Shown: in pieces, positions 26,953-35,478 of the stretch | Layout of the letters: each line of letters begins with the position of its first letter | Position numbering within the stretch: the first letter of the stretch is position 1 | NCBI GenBank assembly: GCA_963925605.1 | Contig: CAWURY010000002.1 | Location: 7,954-71,953, forward strand | Reading direction: 5' to 3' | DNA length: 64,000 nucleotides | Source of the DNA: Porticoccus sp963925605 | GTDB lineage: Bacteria > Pseudomonadota > Gammaproteobacteria > Pseudomonadales > Porticoccaceae | Position numbers and translations under genes: made by a program | Notes under the pieces: generated by a model | Databases searched by the model: none | Seen by the model: the letters and a program-made list of their open reading frames with translations, nothing else | What the model was told of the DNA's origin: nothing

Positions 26953-27987
26953 CTAAAAACAACGAGTAAACGCAGCAAGTTCAGAGATTTTTTCCTTAGC
27001 TAGGCCACTACCAATAGCGTCTTGCGCTAAAATAATACCTTCTGCTAAATTATTCGCGACGCCAGAAACATAAAGTGCTGCTCCAGCATTTAAAGCAATC
27101 ATATCAGATGCAGAGTCAATCTTAGATGAAAAAACGCGATGCTTAGACAGCGCTAACTTTATCAAATCCAAGCTTTCTTTTGCATCAGAAACCTTCAGAT
27201 CATCAAGATTACCTTTGCTCATCCCAAAATCTTCTGGCATTAAAGTATATTCGCTAATCTCGCCGTCTTTAAGTTCTGCAATCCAAGTATCAGAAGAAAT
27301 GCTAATCTCGTCCAGCCCATCCTGCGAATGAACAACAAGCACATGCTTGCCGCCTAGTTCCTTCATTACTTCTGCCAGTGGCATTAACCATTTTCGCTCG
27401 TAAACACCCAGCAACATATTGGGAATTTTTGCTGGATTAGTGAGCGGACCCAACAGATTAAAAATAGTAGGTACGCCCAGCTCTTTGCGTGGGCCAACAG
27501 CATGCTTCATTGCGCTATGATGGTTAACAGCAAACATAAAACCAATGCCAACTTCTTCTACGCAAAGAGCTATCTGTTCTGCTGATAAGTCTAAATTTAC
27601 CCCCGCATACTCTAGTAAATCTGCGCTACCACTGCTGCTGCTAACCCCTCTGTTGCCATGTTTGGCAATATGCGCGCCTGCTGCTGCCGCAACAAAAGTG
27701 CTTGCTGTAGACACATTGAAGACCCCCGCACCATCACCGCCTGTTCCAGCGATATCTACCAAATGCTCATTTGTTAAATGTAATGGTACTGATAGTTCAC
27801 GCATTATTTGGGCGGCACCAGTAATCTCTTCGACCGTTTCGCCCTTCATGCGCAGGCCGATCAAAAACCCGCCTATCTGAGCACCGGTAGCCTTTCCTGT
27901 CATAATCTGCATCATTACTTCACGCATGTCATTGATCGCAAGATTATGGCCATTCAAAATTTTGTTCATTGCCTGCTGAATGTTCAT
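26953..27987 (-). CDS. trpD: Anthranilate phosphoribosyltransferase
   Basis: A 344-residue enzyme joining anthranilate to PRPP. It shows DIAGTGGDGAGVFNVSTAS (PRPP loop), AKHGNRGVSSSSGSADLLE, and FMFAVNHHSAMKHAVGPRKELGVPTIFNLLGPLTNPA. The length is normal and there is no fusion to TrpG. It starts 13 bases after the trpG stop, within the same operon. Confidence 0.97.
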   Translation of the reverse strand: MNIQQAMNKILNGHNLAINDMREVMMQIMTGKATGAQIGGFLIGLRMKGETVEEITGAAQIMRELSVPLHLTNEHLVDIAGTGGDGAGVFNVSTASTFVAAAAGAHIAKHGNRGVSSSSGSADLLEYAGVNLDLSAEQIALCVEEVGIGFMFAVNHHSAMKHAVGPRKELGVPTIFNLLGPLTNPAKIPNMLLGVYERKWLMPLAEVMKELGGKHVLVVHSQDGLDEISISSDTWIAELKDGEISEYTLMPEDFGMSKGNLDDLKVSDAKESLDLIKLALSKHRVFSSKIDSASDMIALNAGAALYVSGVANNLAEGIILAQDAIGSGLAKEKISELAAFTRCF

Positions 27988-28000
27988 CGTAGCCTTTTTT

Positions 28001-28579
28001 TTAATTTTTCAAAAAATTTTCGAGCAAGTCATGCCCATTTTCAGTAAGAATCGACTCTGGATGGAACTGTACGCCTTCTACTGCAAAGTCTCGGTGACGA
28101 AAGCCCATAATTTCATCAATCTCTCCTGTCGATGTTTTGGTCCAAGCGGTCTCTTCAAGACAATGTGGCAAGCTTTCTCTTTCGACAACTAATGAATGAT
28201 AGCGGGTTGCCTCAAAAGGATTGGGTAAGCCGTTAAATACTCCCTTATTGTTATGATAAATAAAGGATGTTTTCCCATGCATTACATTTCTGGCTCGTAT
28301 AATTTTTCCACCAAAGGCTTGACCAATACTTTGATGGCCCAGACAAATACCTAGGATAGGAATTTTTCCAGAAAAATATTCAACCGCCGCAACAGAAATA
28401 CCTGCTTCGTTAGGAGTGCATGGTCCGGGAGAGATAACAATTTTTTCTGGAGCCATTGATTGGATTTGATCTAACGTCAGCTCATCATTGCGGATGACCC
28501 GAACCTCGGCCTTGAGTTCTCCCAAATACTGCACCACGTTATAGGTAAAAGAATCATAATTATCAATCATTAAAATCAT
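28001..28579 (-). CDS. trpG: Anthranilate synthase glutamine amidotransferase subunit
   Basis: A 192-residue class I glutaminase supplying ammonia to TrpE. The catalytic Cys79 is in ILGICLGHQSIGQAFGG, and the His-Glu pair is in VQFHPESIL. It begins MILMIDNYDSFTYNVVQYLG; the ATG at 28579 is preferred over a TTG two codons earlier. It lies 12 bases after trpE. In this family the same subunit can serve PabB in folate synthesis; that cannot be decided here. Confidence 0.96.
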   Translation of the reverse strand: MILMIDNYDSFTYNVVQYLGELKAEVRVIRNDELTLDQIQSMAPEKIVISPGPCTPNEAGISVAAVEYFSGKIPILGICLGHQSIGQAFGGKIIRARNVMHGKTSFIYHNNKGVFNGLPNPFEATRYHSLVVERESLPHCLEETAWTKTSTGEIDEIMGFRHRDFAVEGVQFHPESILTENGHDLLENFLKN

Positions 28580-28591
28580 AGCCAAGACGCC

Positions 28592-30058
28592 TTAGACAAC
28601 TAAATCAACAGCACGAAAAATAGCACGTGCTTTATTTATAGTTTCTTTCCATTCCAGCTCTGGAACCGAATCTGCTACCACTCCGGCACCAGCCTGCACA
28701 TAAAGCTTACCGTTTTTAATTATTGCGGTTCTGATCGCAATAGCGGTATCCATATTGCCGTTCCAACCAATATAGCCTACAGCTCCCCCATACACGCCGC
28801 GCTTCACTGGCTCAAGCTCATCAATTATTTCCATAGCACGAATTTTTGGAGCTCCGCTCAAAGTACCAGCTGGTAATGTTGCTCGCAGCACATCCATAGC
28901 GGTAGTGCCTGGCTTTACCTGGCCAGTCACATTAGATGTAATATGCATAACATGTGAATAACGCTCTACTAGCATCTGATCAGTGACCTCTACTGTCCCT
29001 ATTTGAGCAACTTTTCCCACATCATTACGACCCAAGTCAACAAGCATTAAATGCTCTGCGATTTCTTTGGGGTCACTTAGCAGTTCTTTTTCTAGAGACA
29101 GGTCTTCCTCAGGGGTGTGTCCGCGACGACGAGTTCCAGCGATAGGCCTAACTGTTACCTCTCCATCCTCTAGACGAGCTAAAATTTCTGGCGATGACCC
29201 TGCTATATGAAAGGACTCTAAATCCAGAAAGTACATGTAAGGAGAGGGATTAAGACAGCGTAATGCCCTATAAAGATTCAAGGGTTCGGCATTAAAGTCT
29301 AAAGATAGTCGCTGCGATGGGACCACTTGCATTGCATCGCCAGCCAGCACATAGTCTTTTATCTTACTGACTGCCGCCAGAAAATTCTCTTTGCCAAAAC
29401 TAGACACAAAAGCAGATTCGTTTTGCCCTTCACTATCTAAATTTAATGGCGGTAGGTCCGGGACAGGATTTTTTAGCTTAATCTCAAGCTCATCTAGTCT
29501 TTGCTGCGCCTTTTCCCAGGCGTTTGCATCACAGGCATCCTGGTGAACAACAAAAATTAGTTTTCCCAGCAGATTATCAAAAATTACCACTTCATCAGAC
29601 ACCATCAATAAGATATCTGGATTGCCCAAATCATCTTTGGGTGCCGACTTTCTTAGTCGCTCCTCAACATAACGCACGGTATCATAGCCAAAATAACCTA
29701 CAAGTCCTCCTGTGAAGCGAGGCAACTCAGATAACTCAGGTATCTGATATCTGGACTGAAAAGCTTCAATATCACTTAGCGGATCTGTTGTGGTCTTAGA
29801 TTCTATAATTTGATTATTTTGCTCTACCACCAGCTGGTCGCCGAAGACCTTGATAATAGTGCTTGATGGCAGCCCTATAAGAGAATAGCGCCCCCATTTT
29901 TCGCCACCATGAACAGATTCAAATAAATATGAATATGGCCCTCTTGCTAGTTTTAAATAACAAGATAGCGGTGTTTCTAGATCCGCCAAAACTTCTCGTA
30001 TCACCGGGATTCGACTGTAGTTTTGCTTAGCCAGTTCGGCAAAGTACTCAGGGGTCAT
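28592..30058 (-). CDS. trpE: Anthranilate synthase component I
   Basis: A 488-residue chorismate-using enzyme. The N-terminal part has the LLES-type feedback element (LFES, residues 45-48), suggesting inhibition by tryptophan. The chorismate-binding C-terminus shows PSPYMYFLDLE, GSSPEILARLEDGEVTVRPIAGTR, ADSVPELEWKETINKARA and HLMLVDLGRNDVGKV. Its start overlaps the rpe stop as ATGA. In Pseudomonas a gph phosphatase gene lies between rpe and trpE; it is absent here. No leader peptide or attenuator was seen, since rpe is immediately upstream. Confidence 0.97.
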   Translation of the reverse strand: MTPEYFAELAKQNYSRIPVIREVLADLETPLSCYLKLARGPYSYLFESVHGGEKWGRYSLIGLPSSTIIKVFGDQLVVEQNNQIIESKTTTDPLSDIEAFQSRYQIPELSELPRFTGGLVGYFGYDTVRYVEERLRKSAPKDDLGNPDILLMVSDEVVIFDNLLGKLIFVVHQDACDANAWEKAQQRLDELEIKLKNPVPDLPPLNLDSEGQNESAFVSSFGKENFLAAVSKIKDYVLAGDAMQVVPSQRLSLDFNAEPLNLYRALRCLNPSPYMYFLDLESFHIAGSSPEILARLEDGEVTVRPIAGTRRRGHTPEEDLSLEKELLSDPKEIAEHLMLVDLGRNDVGKVAQIGTVEVTDQMLVERYSHVMHITSNVTGQVKPGTTAMDVLRATLPAGTLSGAPKIRAMEIIDELEPVKRGVYGGAVGYIGWNGNMDTAIAIRTAIIKNGKLYVQAGAGVVADSVPELEWKETINKARAIFRAVDLVV

Positions 30059-30738
30059 GACTGCTCAAACTCCACTTTGGATAATTCTGCGCGCATACAA
30101 TTAATGGCTTGACGATAATCATCAGAACCATAGATAGCGGACCCGGCAACAAAAGTATCTGCTCCTGCTTCAGCAATTTCTCTAATGTTTTTAGTGGTAA
30201 CGCCTCCGTCGATCTCTAGACGGATATCTAGCCCACTGTTATCAATAAGGGTGCGAGCTTCACGCAACTTACCTAATGTCGCTGGAATAAATTGTTGTCC
30301 CCCAAAACCAGGGTTTACAGCCATTAATAGAATTATATCCACTTTTTTTAAAAAGTGTTTTATCTTGTCAAGCCCCGTTTCCGGATTTAATGCTAATCCG
30401 CCCTTACATCCTGCATCTTTTATTAATTGCAGAGAACGACCAACATCTTGAGAGGCTTCCGGATGAAAGGTTATCCAGTCAGCGCCGGCAGTAGAAAAAC
30501 TATTAATAAGCTGATCTACGGGATCAACCATGAGGTGCACATCAATAGAGGCTGTGACTCCATAATCACGCAACGCCTTGCAGACCATAGGACCAATAGT
30601 CAAATTAGGCACATAATGATTATCCATTACGTCGAAATGGACTAGGTCAGCGCCTGCACCAATAACAGCCTCCACCTCCTCTCCTAATCGAGCAAAGTCT
30701 GCGGACAGGACTGATGGCGCTATAAGAAAATTATTCAT
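30055..30738 (-). CDS. rpe: Ribulose-phosphate 3-epimerase
   Basis: A 227-residue TIM-barrel enzyme of the pentose phosphate pathway. It shows APSVLSADFARLGEE, the metal-site stretch VHFDVMDNHYVPNLTIGP, DVHLMVDP, MAVNPGFGGQ, LEIDGGV and FVAGSAIYG. As first gene of the trp cluster it probably carries the promoter, in the 165-base gap to the divergent ubiD. The four-base overlap with trpE couples translation. Confidence 0.96.
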   Translation of the reverse strand: MNNFLIAPSVLSADFARLGEEVEAVIGAGADLVHFDVMDNHYVPNLTIGPMVCKALRDYGVTASIDVHLMVDPVDQLINSFSTAGADWITFHPEASQDVGRSLQLIKDAGCKGGLALNPETGLDKIKHFLKKVDIILLMAVNPGFGGQQFIPATLGKLREARTLIDNSGLDIRLEIDGGVTTKNIREIAEAGADTFVAGSAIYGSDDYRQAINCMRAELSKVEFEQS

Positions 30739-30903
30739 GTATTTCTCTTTTTAGGACTCAGAATATATTTTTAAATCGATGATTTGGCGCTACGATCTAA
30801 AATTCAAATACAATTTTAACTTACTTGATAGCTTGTAAGAAGTTGCAATTATAAGTCTTTATCGTAACACTTGGAGTATACCTATTTCTAACTATTATCT
30901 AAC

Positions 30904-32379
30904 ATGACAATAAAACACTCAGATCTTAGGGAATTTATTAAATTCCTAGAAGAGCGCGGCGAATTAAAGCGCATTAAAGTCGAAGTTGATCCTGTTCTGG
31001 AAATGACAGAAATTTGTGATCGCACCCTTCGTGCTGGGGGCCCAGCTCTATTATTTGAAAACCCCAAAGGGTTCGATATTCCTGTATTAGGCAATCTTTT
31101 TGGTACGCCAGAACGAGTTGCTATGGGCATGGGGAAAGAGACTCTTCTTGCCCTGCGAGAAGTAGGAGAGTTGCTCGCTTTTCTAAAAGAGCCAGCGCCG
31201 CCGAAAGGGATAAAAGATCTCTGGGGAAATCGTGACAAGTTTAAACAAATTCTAAACATGCCCGTACAGGTTGTAAAAAAAGCCGCCTGCCAAGATTTTA
31301 TCATTGAAGGTGCAGATGTTGATTTAAACAAACTACCAATTCAGACCTGCTGGCCAGGTGATGCCGGGCCACTGATTACTTGGCCGCTGGTTATTACCCG
31401 AGGCCCAGAGAAAGAAAGACAGAATCTAGGCATTTATCGCCAGCAGGTAATAGGGAAAAATAAACTAATTATGCGATGGCTGCCTCATCGAGGGGGGGCG
31501 CTTGATTTTCAAGACTGGCAGCTAACTCATCCTGGAGAACCATTTCCAATTGCTGTAGCCTTAGGTGCTGACCCCGCAACTATATTAGGTGCGGTCACCC
31601 CTGTGCCAGACACTCTTTCAGAATATGCTTTTGCAGGGCTACTAAGGGGTGAAAAAACAAAGGTGGTACGCTGTCTGGGCAGCAATCTTCAAGTGCCAGC
31701 AAGCGCTGAATTTATCTTAGAAGGCTTTCTTTATCCAGACGAAATGGCGGCTGAAGGCCCTTTTGGAGACCATACTGGTTATTATAATGAGGTGGGTCAA
31801 TTTCCAGTTTTTACTGTGGAAAGAATCACCCATCGCAAAGACCCCATCTATCATAGCACCTATACTGGTAGGCCTCCTGACGAGCCAGCCATTCTGGGAG
31901 TAGCCCTGAACGAAATATTCGTTCCTATTCTACAAAAACAATTTCCAGAAATTATTGATTTTTATCTTCCGCCTGAAGGCTGCTCCTACCGCATGGCCGT
32001 TGTTTCGATGAAGAAAGAGTATCCTGGCCACGCCAAGCGGGTAATGATGGGGGTTTGGTCTTTTTTACGACAATTTATGTACACAAAATTTGTTGTTGTT
32101 GTTGACGATGACGTAAATCCTCGCGAGTGGAATGATGTAATATGGGCTATTACAACTCGAATGGACCCTAAGCGAGATATGGTGATAATTGATAATACCC
32201 CCATTGATTACTTAGACTTTGCTTCTCCTGTCTCTGGGTTAGGCTCAAAGGTAGGATTTGATGCCACTAACAAATGGCCAGGTGAAACAGATAGGGAGTG
32301 GGGAAAGCCAATCGAAATGGGCGCCAAAGTAAAAGAAAAAATTGATGAGTTATGGAAATCTCTAGGCATCGAAAAATAG
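30904..32379 (+). CDS. ubiD: 4-hydroxy-3-polyprenylbenzoate decarboxylase UbiD
   Basis: A 491-residue prenyl-FMN-dependent decarboxylase removing the carboxyl group of the ubiquinone precursor. Motifs include DLREFIKFLEERGELKRI, GPALLFENPKG, LPIQTCWPGDAGPLITWPLVITRGP, NLGIYRQQVIGKNKLIMRWLPHRGGA, PFGDHTGYYN and the end part DPKRDMVIIDNTPIDYLDFASP. The length matches E. coli UbiD. It is divergent from rpe and convergent with fabY. The prenyl-FMN synthase ubiX is not in the window. Confidence 0.97.
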   Translation: MTIKHSDLREFIKFLEERGELKRIKVEVDPVLEMTEICDRTLRAGGPALLFENPKGFDIPVLGNLFGTPERVAMGMGKETLLALREVGELLAFLKEPAPPKGIKDLWGNRDKFKQILNMPVQVVKKAACQDFIIEGADVDLNKLPIQTCWPGDAGPLITWPLVITRGPEKERQNLGIYRQQVIGKNKLIMRWLPHRGGALDFQDWQLTHPGEPFPIAVALGADPATILGAVTPVPDTLSEYAFAGLLRGEKTKVVRCLGSNLQVPASAEFILEGFLYPDEMAAEGPFGDHTGYYNEVGQFPVFTVERITHRKDPIYHSTYTGRPPDEPAILGVALNEIFVPILQKQFPEIIDFYLPPEGCSYRMAVVSMKKEYPGHAKRVMMGVWSFLRQFMYTKFVVVVDDDVNPREWNDVIWAITTRMDPKRDMVIIDNTPIDYLDFASPVSGLGSKVGFDATNKWPGETDREWGKPIEMGAKVKEKIDELWKSLGIEK

Positions 32380-32403
32380 CCTGACTTTAGCTTTGCCTGC
32401 TTT

Positions 32404-34305
32404 TTAAGCCATATCTGCCCATGGGTTTAATTTATCAAATACTACATCTTGCTTGTACCCGGGCATATGTATGCCATCGCAAGAAATATCAATGTCTTCT
32501 TCTTGAACTAGCGCTTCCCCGAAACGATAAACAACTGAAACATTGCCTTTATCTGCTTGTTCGGCATACTTTTTTGCTGCTTGACGGGTTTCTTCTCGAC
32601 GGCTTTGGTAGTCTGCCATTGCTGGCCCATACCTAGCAGATAGCATGTTCTCCACTTTGCGTGGAGAAAGGATTACTGCTGTAGCATTATTGCCACCAAA
32701 TCCTTTTGAGTTTACAAATGCTACGTCCATTCTTCGATTAACAAGGTCCATATCCTGCAAGGGGAAAAACAAGTTTTTTTGAGCAACATCATTAGCAATC
32801 TTGTCGACTGTTTTAATGCCAGGAAGTATATCGTACTTAAATGTCCCCAGCGCAAAAGCGAGCTGATCGCCACTAGCTGCCGCCAAAGAGTGCCCAACAA
32901 AAGCTTTTGCCGCGGTAACAGGCCAATCCTTGATAGAAAAAGCTTCTGCTACACGATCAAATATTCTAGATTCTGTAACTCTGTTTGCAGGGGTGCTAGA
33001 GCCATGCGCATGAATAAAGCTATGCTTACGAACAGTTGATTCACCTACAATTGCAATTGCTGATGCTACCGCTTTAGAAAAAGAAACATAATTGCCAACG
33101 CCAGGGGCTGATATAGACCTCTTGATACCGTCTGCATTAATAAATACATCAGGCACAGCGCCATGCACATCTGCCGCAAGATCTATAGCAAGGGCGTCAT
33201 CCATAAGCACTATATACTGGGCAGCCTCGCCAATTGTAAATCCGCAATTTTCTCCAAACGGCCTGCTGGCTTTTCGCCAATTTGGTATTTCCGATGAATC
33301 CAACTTACAAAGATTAATATCAGTGCCTAGAGCACCCATGCTGGTAAAACCTTCCATGATTTCTGGAGTCAGCCCGGCCTCAGCGCTGCCAACTATCGCC
33401 ACCCTTCTTCGGCCGCTTCTGATATCTTGAATTGCTGCCTGCAAAACATAAAGGAAAGACGCGCAAGCTCCGGTTATTGCAGCCGTATGACCAACGCTGC
33501 CTATTACGTAAGCATTGACAAAATCTGCAGGCATTGTATTCAAGCCCATGGCATACTGCTTTGAAGTCGCCCGTTCCCCCAAAAGCCTTGCTTGCAGTAA
33601 TCCACCCAGCCCCTCTTTAGTGACTTGTCCCATAATACTGGTACAATAAACACCGACTTCATCAGGGCGAACGCTAGCTGCTATTATGTCCCACGGAATC
33701 CCGACAGAAGCCAGCGCATCACTGGCCCCCAGCAGGGCCAGCTGAAGCCCTCTGGGATGAAAATGTGAGTTATATTGAGCAGCAGGGTCAAAACCTGAAG
33801 GAAGCTGTCCTGCGGCTTTGGCTGCCTGTTCAGAATATGTCGGTACTAAAAAATCAGCGGTGCCTTTAATGCTGACTTCGCAAAATGCTTTATCCAAATA
33901 TTCAATATTCCAGCGCTCAGGAATCGATTCAGGTATATCTTTTTTGGCCAGCCTGAAAACTACAGTTTCGCCATTTTGGGGCTTTATTTCTATTCGCTTG
34001 TGGCCATATATTTTTTTGGGATCAAACAAAGAGTCCTCCAGACGACGGATTAAAGTGCCCTTAAGCACCAAACTACCAAAGGCCTCCACCACCTGCTTCG
34101 AGTTATGTTGTTTATTTCCCGCATCGATATAAAGCTCGCCGTCCCATGAGACTAGCTTCATAAGGCAGGCTAGCCCAACTATGGTTTGCTCTTGCTGATA
34201 TTTTGAGAGAGACTCAATCACTATGCGCCGAAAAGCCTGATGAGACGAGCTTCTTCCGGCAGCATTATAACCACCAAACCCCACTATAACTGGCAAAGCT
34301 TGCAT
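32404..34305 (-). CDS. fabY: Beta-ketoacyl-ACP synthase FabY
   Basis: A 633-residue ketosynthase matching FabY of Pseudomonas aeruginosa over its length (start LPVIVGFGGYNAAGRSS). FabY condenses acetyl-CoA with malonyl-ACP to start fatty acid synthesis, taking the place of FabH. The catalytic triad is Cys281 (AITGACASFL), His434 (HAHGSSTPANR) and His472 (FVGHSLAAASGD). The segments RPFGENCGFTIGE and VNSKGFGGNNATAV are also conserved. About 170 N-terminal residues are specific to this subfamily. It is divergent from a GlxA-type regulator whose possible operator lies in the 89-base gap between them. Confidence 0.93.
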   Translation of the reverse strand: MQALPVIVGFGGYNAAGRSSSHQAFRRIVIESLSKYQQEQTIVGLACLMKLVSWDGELYIDAGNKQHNSKQVVEAFGSLVLKGTLIRRLEDSLFDPKKIYGHKRIEIKPQNGETVVFRLAKKDIPESIPERWNIEYLDKAFCEVSIKGTADFLVPTYSEQAAKAAGQLPSGFDPAAQYNSHFHPRGLQLALLGASDALASVGIPWDIIAASVRPDEVGVYCTSIMGQVTKEGLGGLLQARLLGERATSKQYAMGLNTMPADFVNAYVIGSVGHTAAITGACASFLYVLQAAIQDIRSGRRRVAIVGSAEAGLTPEIMEGFTSMGALGTDINLCKLDSSEIPNWRKASRPFGENCGFTIGEAAQYIVLMDDALAIDLAADVHGAVPDVFINADGIKRSISAPGVGNYVSFSKAVASAIAIVGESTVRKHSFIHAHGSSTPANRVTESRIFDRVAEAFSIKDWPVTAAKAFVGHSLAAASGDQLAFALGTFKYDILPGIKTVDKIANDVAQKNLFFPLQDMDLVNRRMDVAFVNSKGFGGNNATAVILSPRKVENMLSARYGPAMADYQSRREETRQAAKKYAEQADKGNVSVVYRFGEALVQEEDIDISCDGIHMPGYKQDVVFDKLNPWADMA

Positions 34306-34362
34306 TGATCGACACTCTTATTATTTTAAGTACACAAGTCTATCAGGCTATAGTTCATTGAC

Positions 34363-34394
34363 TTTTGTCATTTATAGCCATATATTTTGTCATT
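34363..34394. promoter_or_regulatory. 22-bp-period direct repeat between fabY and the GlxA-type gene
   Basis: TTTTGTCATT occurs at 34363-34372 and again at 34385-34394, two helical turns apart, and each copy is followed by TA-rich sequence ending GCC. The second copy abuts the ATG of the regulator. AraC/GlxA-type proteins bind direct repeats with this spacing, so autoregulation with possible control of fabY is a reasonable guess. Confidence 0.45.
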
Positions 34395-35408
34395 ATGGCC
34401 AAAGAAGAAGCAAAAGAATTCCCTCTGCGGATAGCAACACTGCTCTATGATAATATTCTTGGTACTAGCGCTACACTTCCAGTGGAAATGCTACGAACAG
34501 CAGAAGCTGCTGTTCGACCTAAACAGCGAAACACCAGAAGAATTGAGGCGCTTACTCTGTCTATTGATAAGCGTTCCATTAAATCGCCGTCTGGCTTTGA
34601 TATTCGCCCATCCGCAACTATTAACGACTCACAAAATTTTGACATTATTAACTTACCTGCATTATGGAGAAACCCAAGACCCGCTCTAGTGAAATACAAA
34701 GACTACGTCCCTTGGCTGCAAAAACAAGTTGCCCAAGGGGCTATAGTGATAGCAGTAGGAACTGGTGTCTGCTTTCTTGCCAAATCTGGTCTTCTCGACA
34801 GACAGCCGGCAACAACACACTGGCATTATTTTGATCAATTCCAAAAAGACTACCCAAATGTTCTATTAAAACGACAGTACTTTATTACTCAGGCAGGGAA
34901 TCTTTATTGTGCTGCAAGTGTTAATGCTATGGCTGAACTAATGGTTCATCTTTCAGCCAGACTCTATGGTAGAAGCGCTGCAAAGCAGGTTGAAAGGAAC
35001 TTTTTTCATGAAATTCGTAGCTCTTTTAAACCTACTAGCTATTTTTCTGATGATGTTCAGCAGCACCCAGACGAGCAGGTGGTTCAAGCGCAGATTTGGC
35101 TGGAAGACAATTACAATAAGTCTATCTTGATAAGCGAAGTGGCAAACAAATTTGAATTTAGCACTAGAAATTTCAATCGACGATTCAAAAACGCCTTAGG
35201 AAAAACACCTCTAGAATATTTACAGTCTATCCGCTTAAAAAATGCAGGGGAGTTGCTACAAAAATCCAATCTTCCTATTTTCGAAGTAGCCATCCACAGC
35301 GGGTACCAAGACGCTACTTCGTTCAGTAAAATTTTTAATCAACACTTTGGTGCTTCGCCAACAAAATATAGGGAAACCGTACGAGCTAAATTATTCAGTA
35401 CTCGCTAA
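34395..35408 (+). CDS. GlxA-type AraC-family regulator (DJ-1/PfpI-like domain plus HTH)
   Basis: A 337-residue regulator. An N-terminal DJ-1/PfpI-fold domain (about residues 10-190) contains a nucleophile-elbow-like cysteine in IAVGTGVCFLAKSGLLD. The C-terminal AraC helix-turn-helix domain reads SILISEVANKFEFSTRNFNRRFKNALGKTPLEYLQSIRL and FEVAIHSGYQDATSFSKIFNQHFGASPTKYRE. The ATG start has no ribosome-binding site; the sequence before it is the direct repeat, so the mRNA may be leaderless or the start may be a TTG at 34365. The effector is unknown. Confidence 0.85.
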   Translation: MAKEEAKEFPLRIATLLYDNILGTSATLPVEMLRTAEAAVRPKQRNTRRIEALTLSIDKRSIKSPSGFDIRPSATINDSQNFDIINLPALWRNPRPALVKYKDYVPWLQKQVAQGAIVIAVGTGVCFLAKSGLLDRQPATTHWHYFDQFQKDYPNVLLKRQYFITQAGNLYCAASVNAMAELMVHLSARLYGRSAAKQVERNFFHEIRSSFKPTSYFSDDVQQHPDEQVVQAQIWLEDNYNKSILISEVANKFEFSTRNFNRRFKNALGKTPLEYLQSIRLKNAGELLQKSNLPIFEVAIHSGYQDATSFSKIFNQHFGASPTKYRETVRAKLFSTR

Positions 35409-35478
35409 GCGCTCTAGGGCACTCTACGCTGCGGAATGCCTCTTGCCTTGATCTTAGGATCAACGATTGGCGCAGTTA

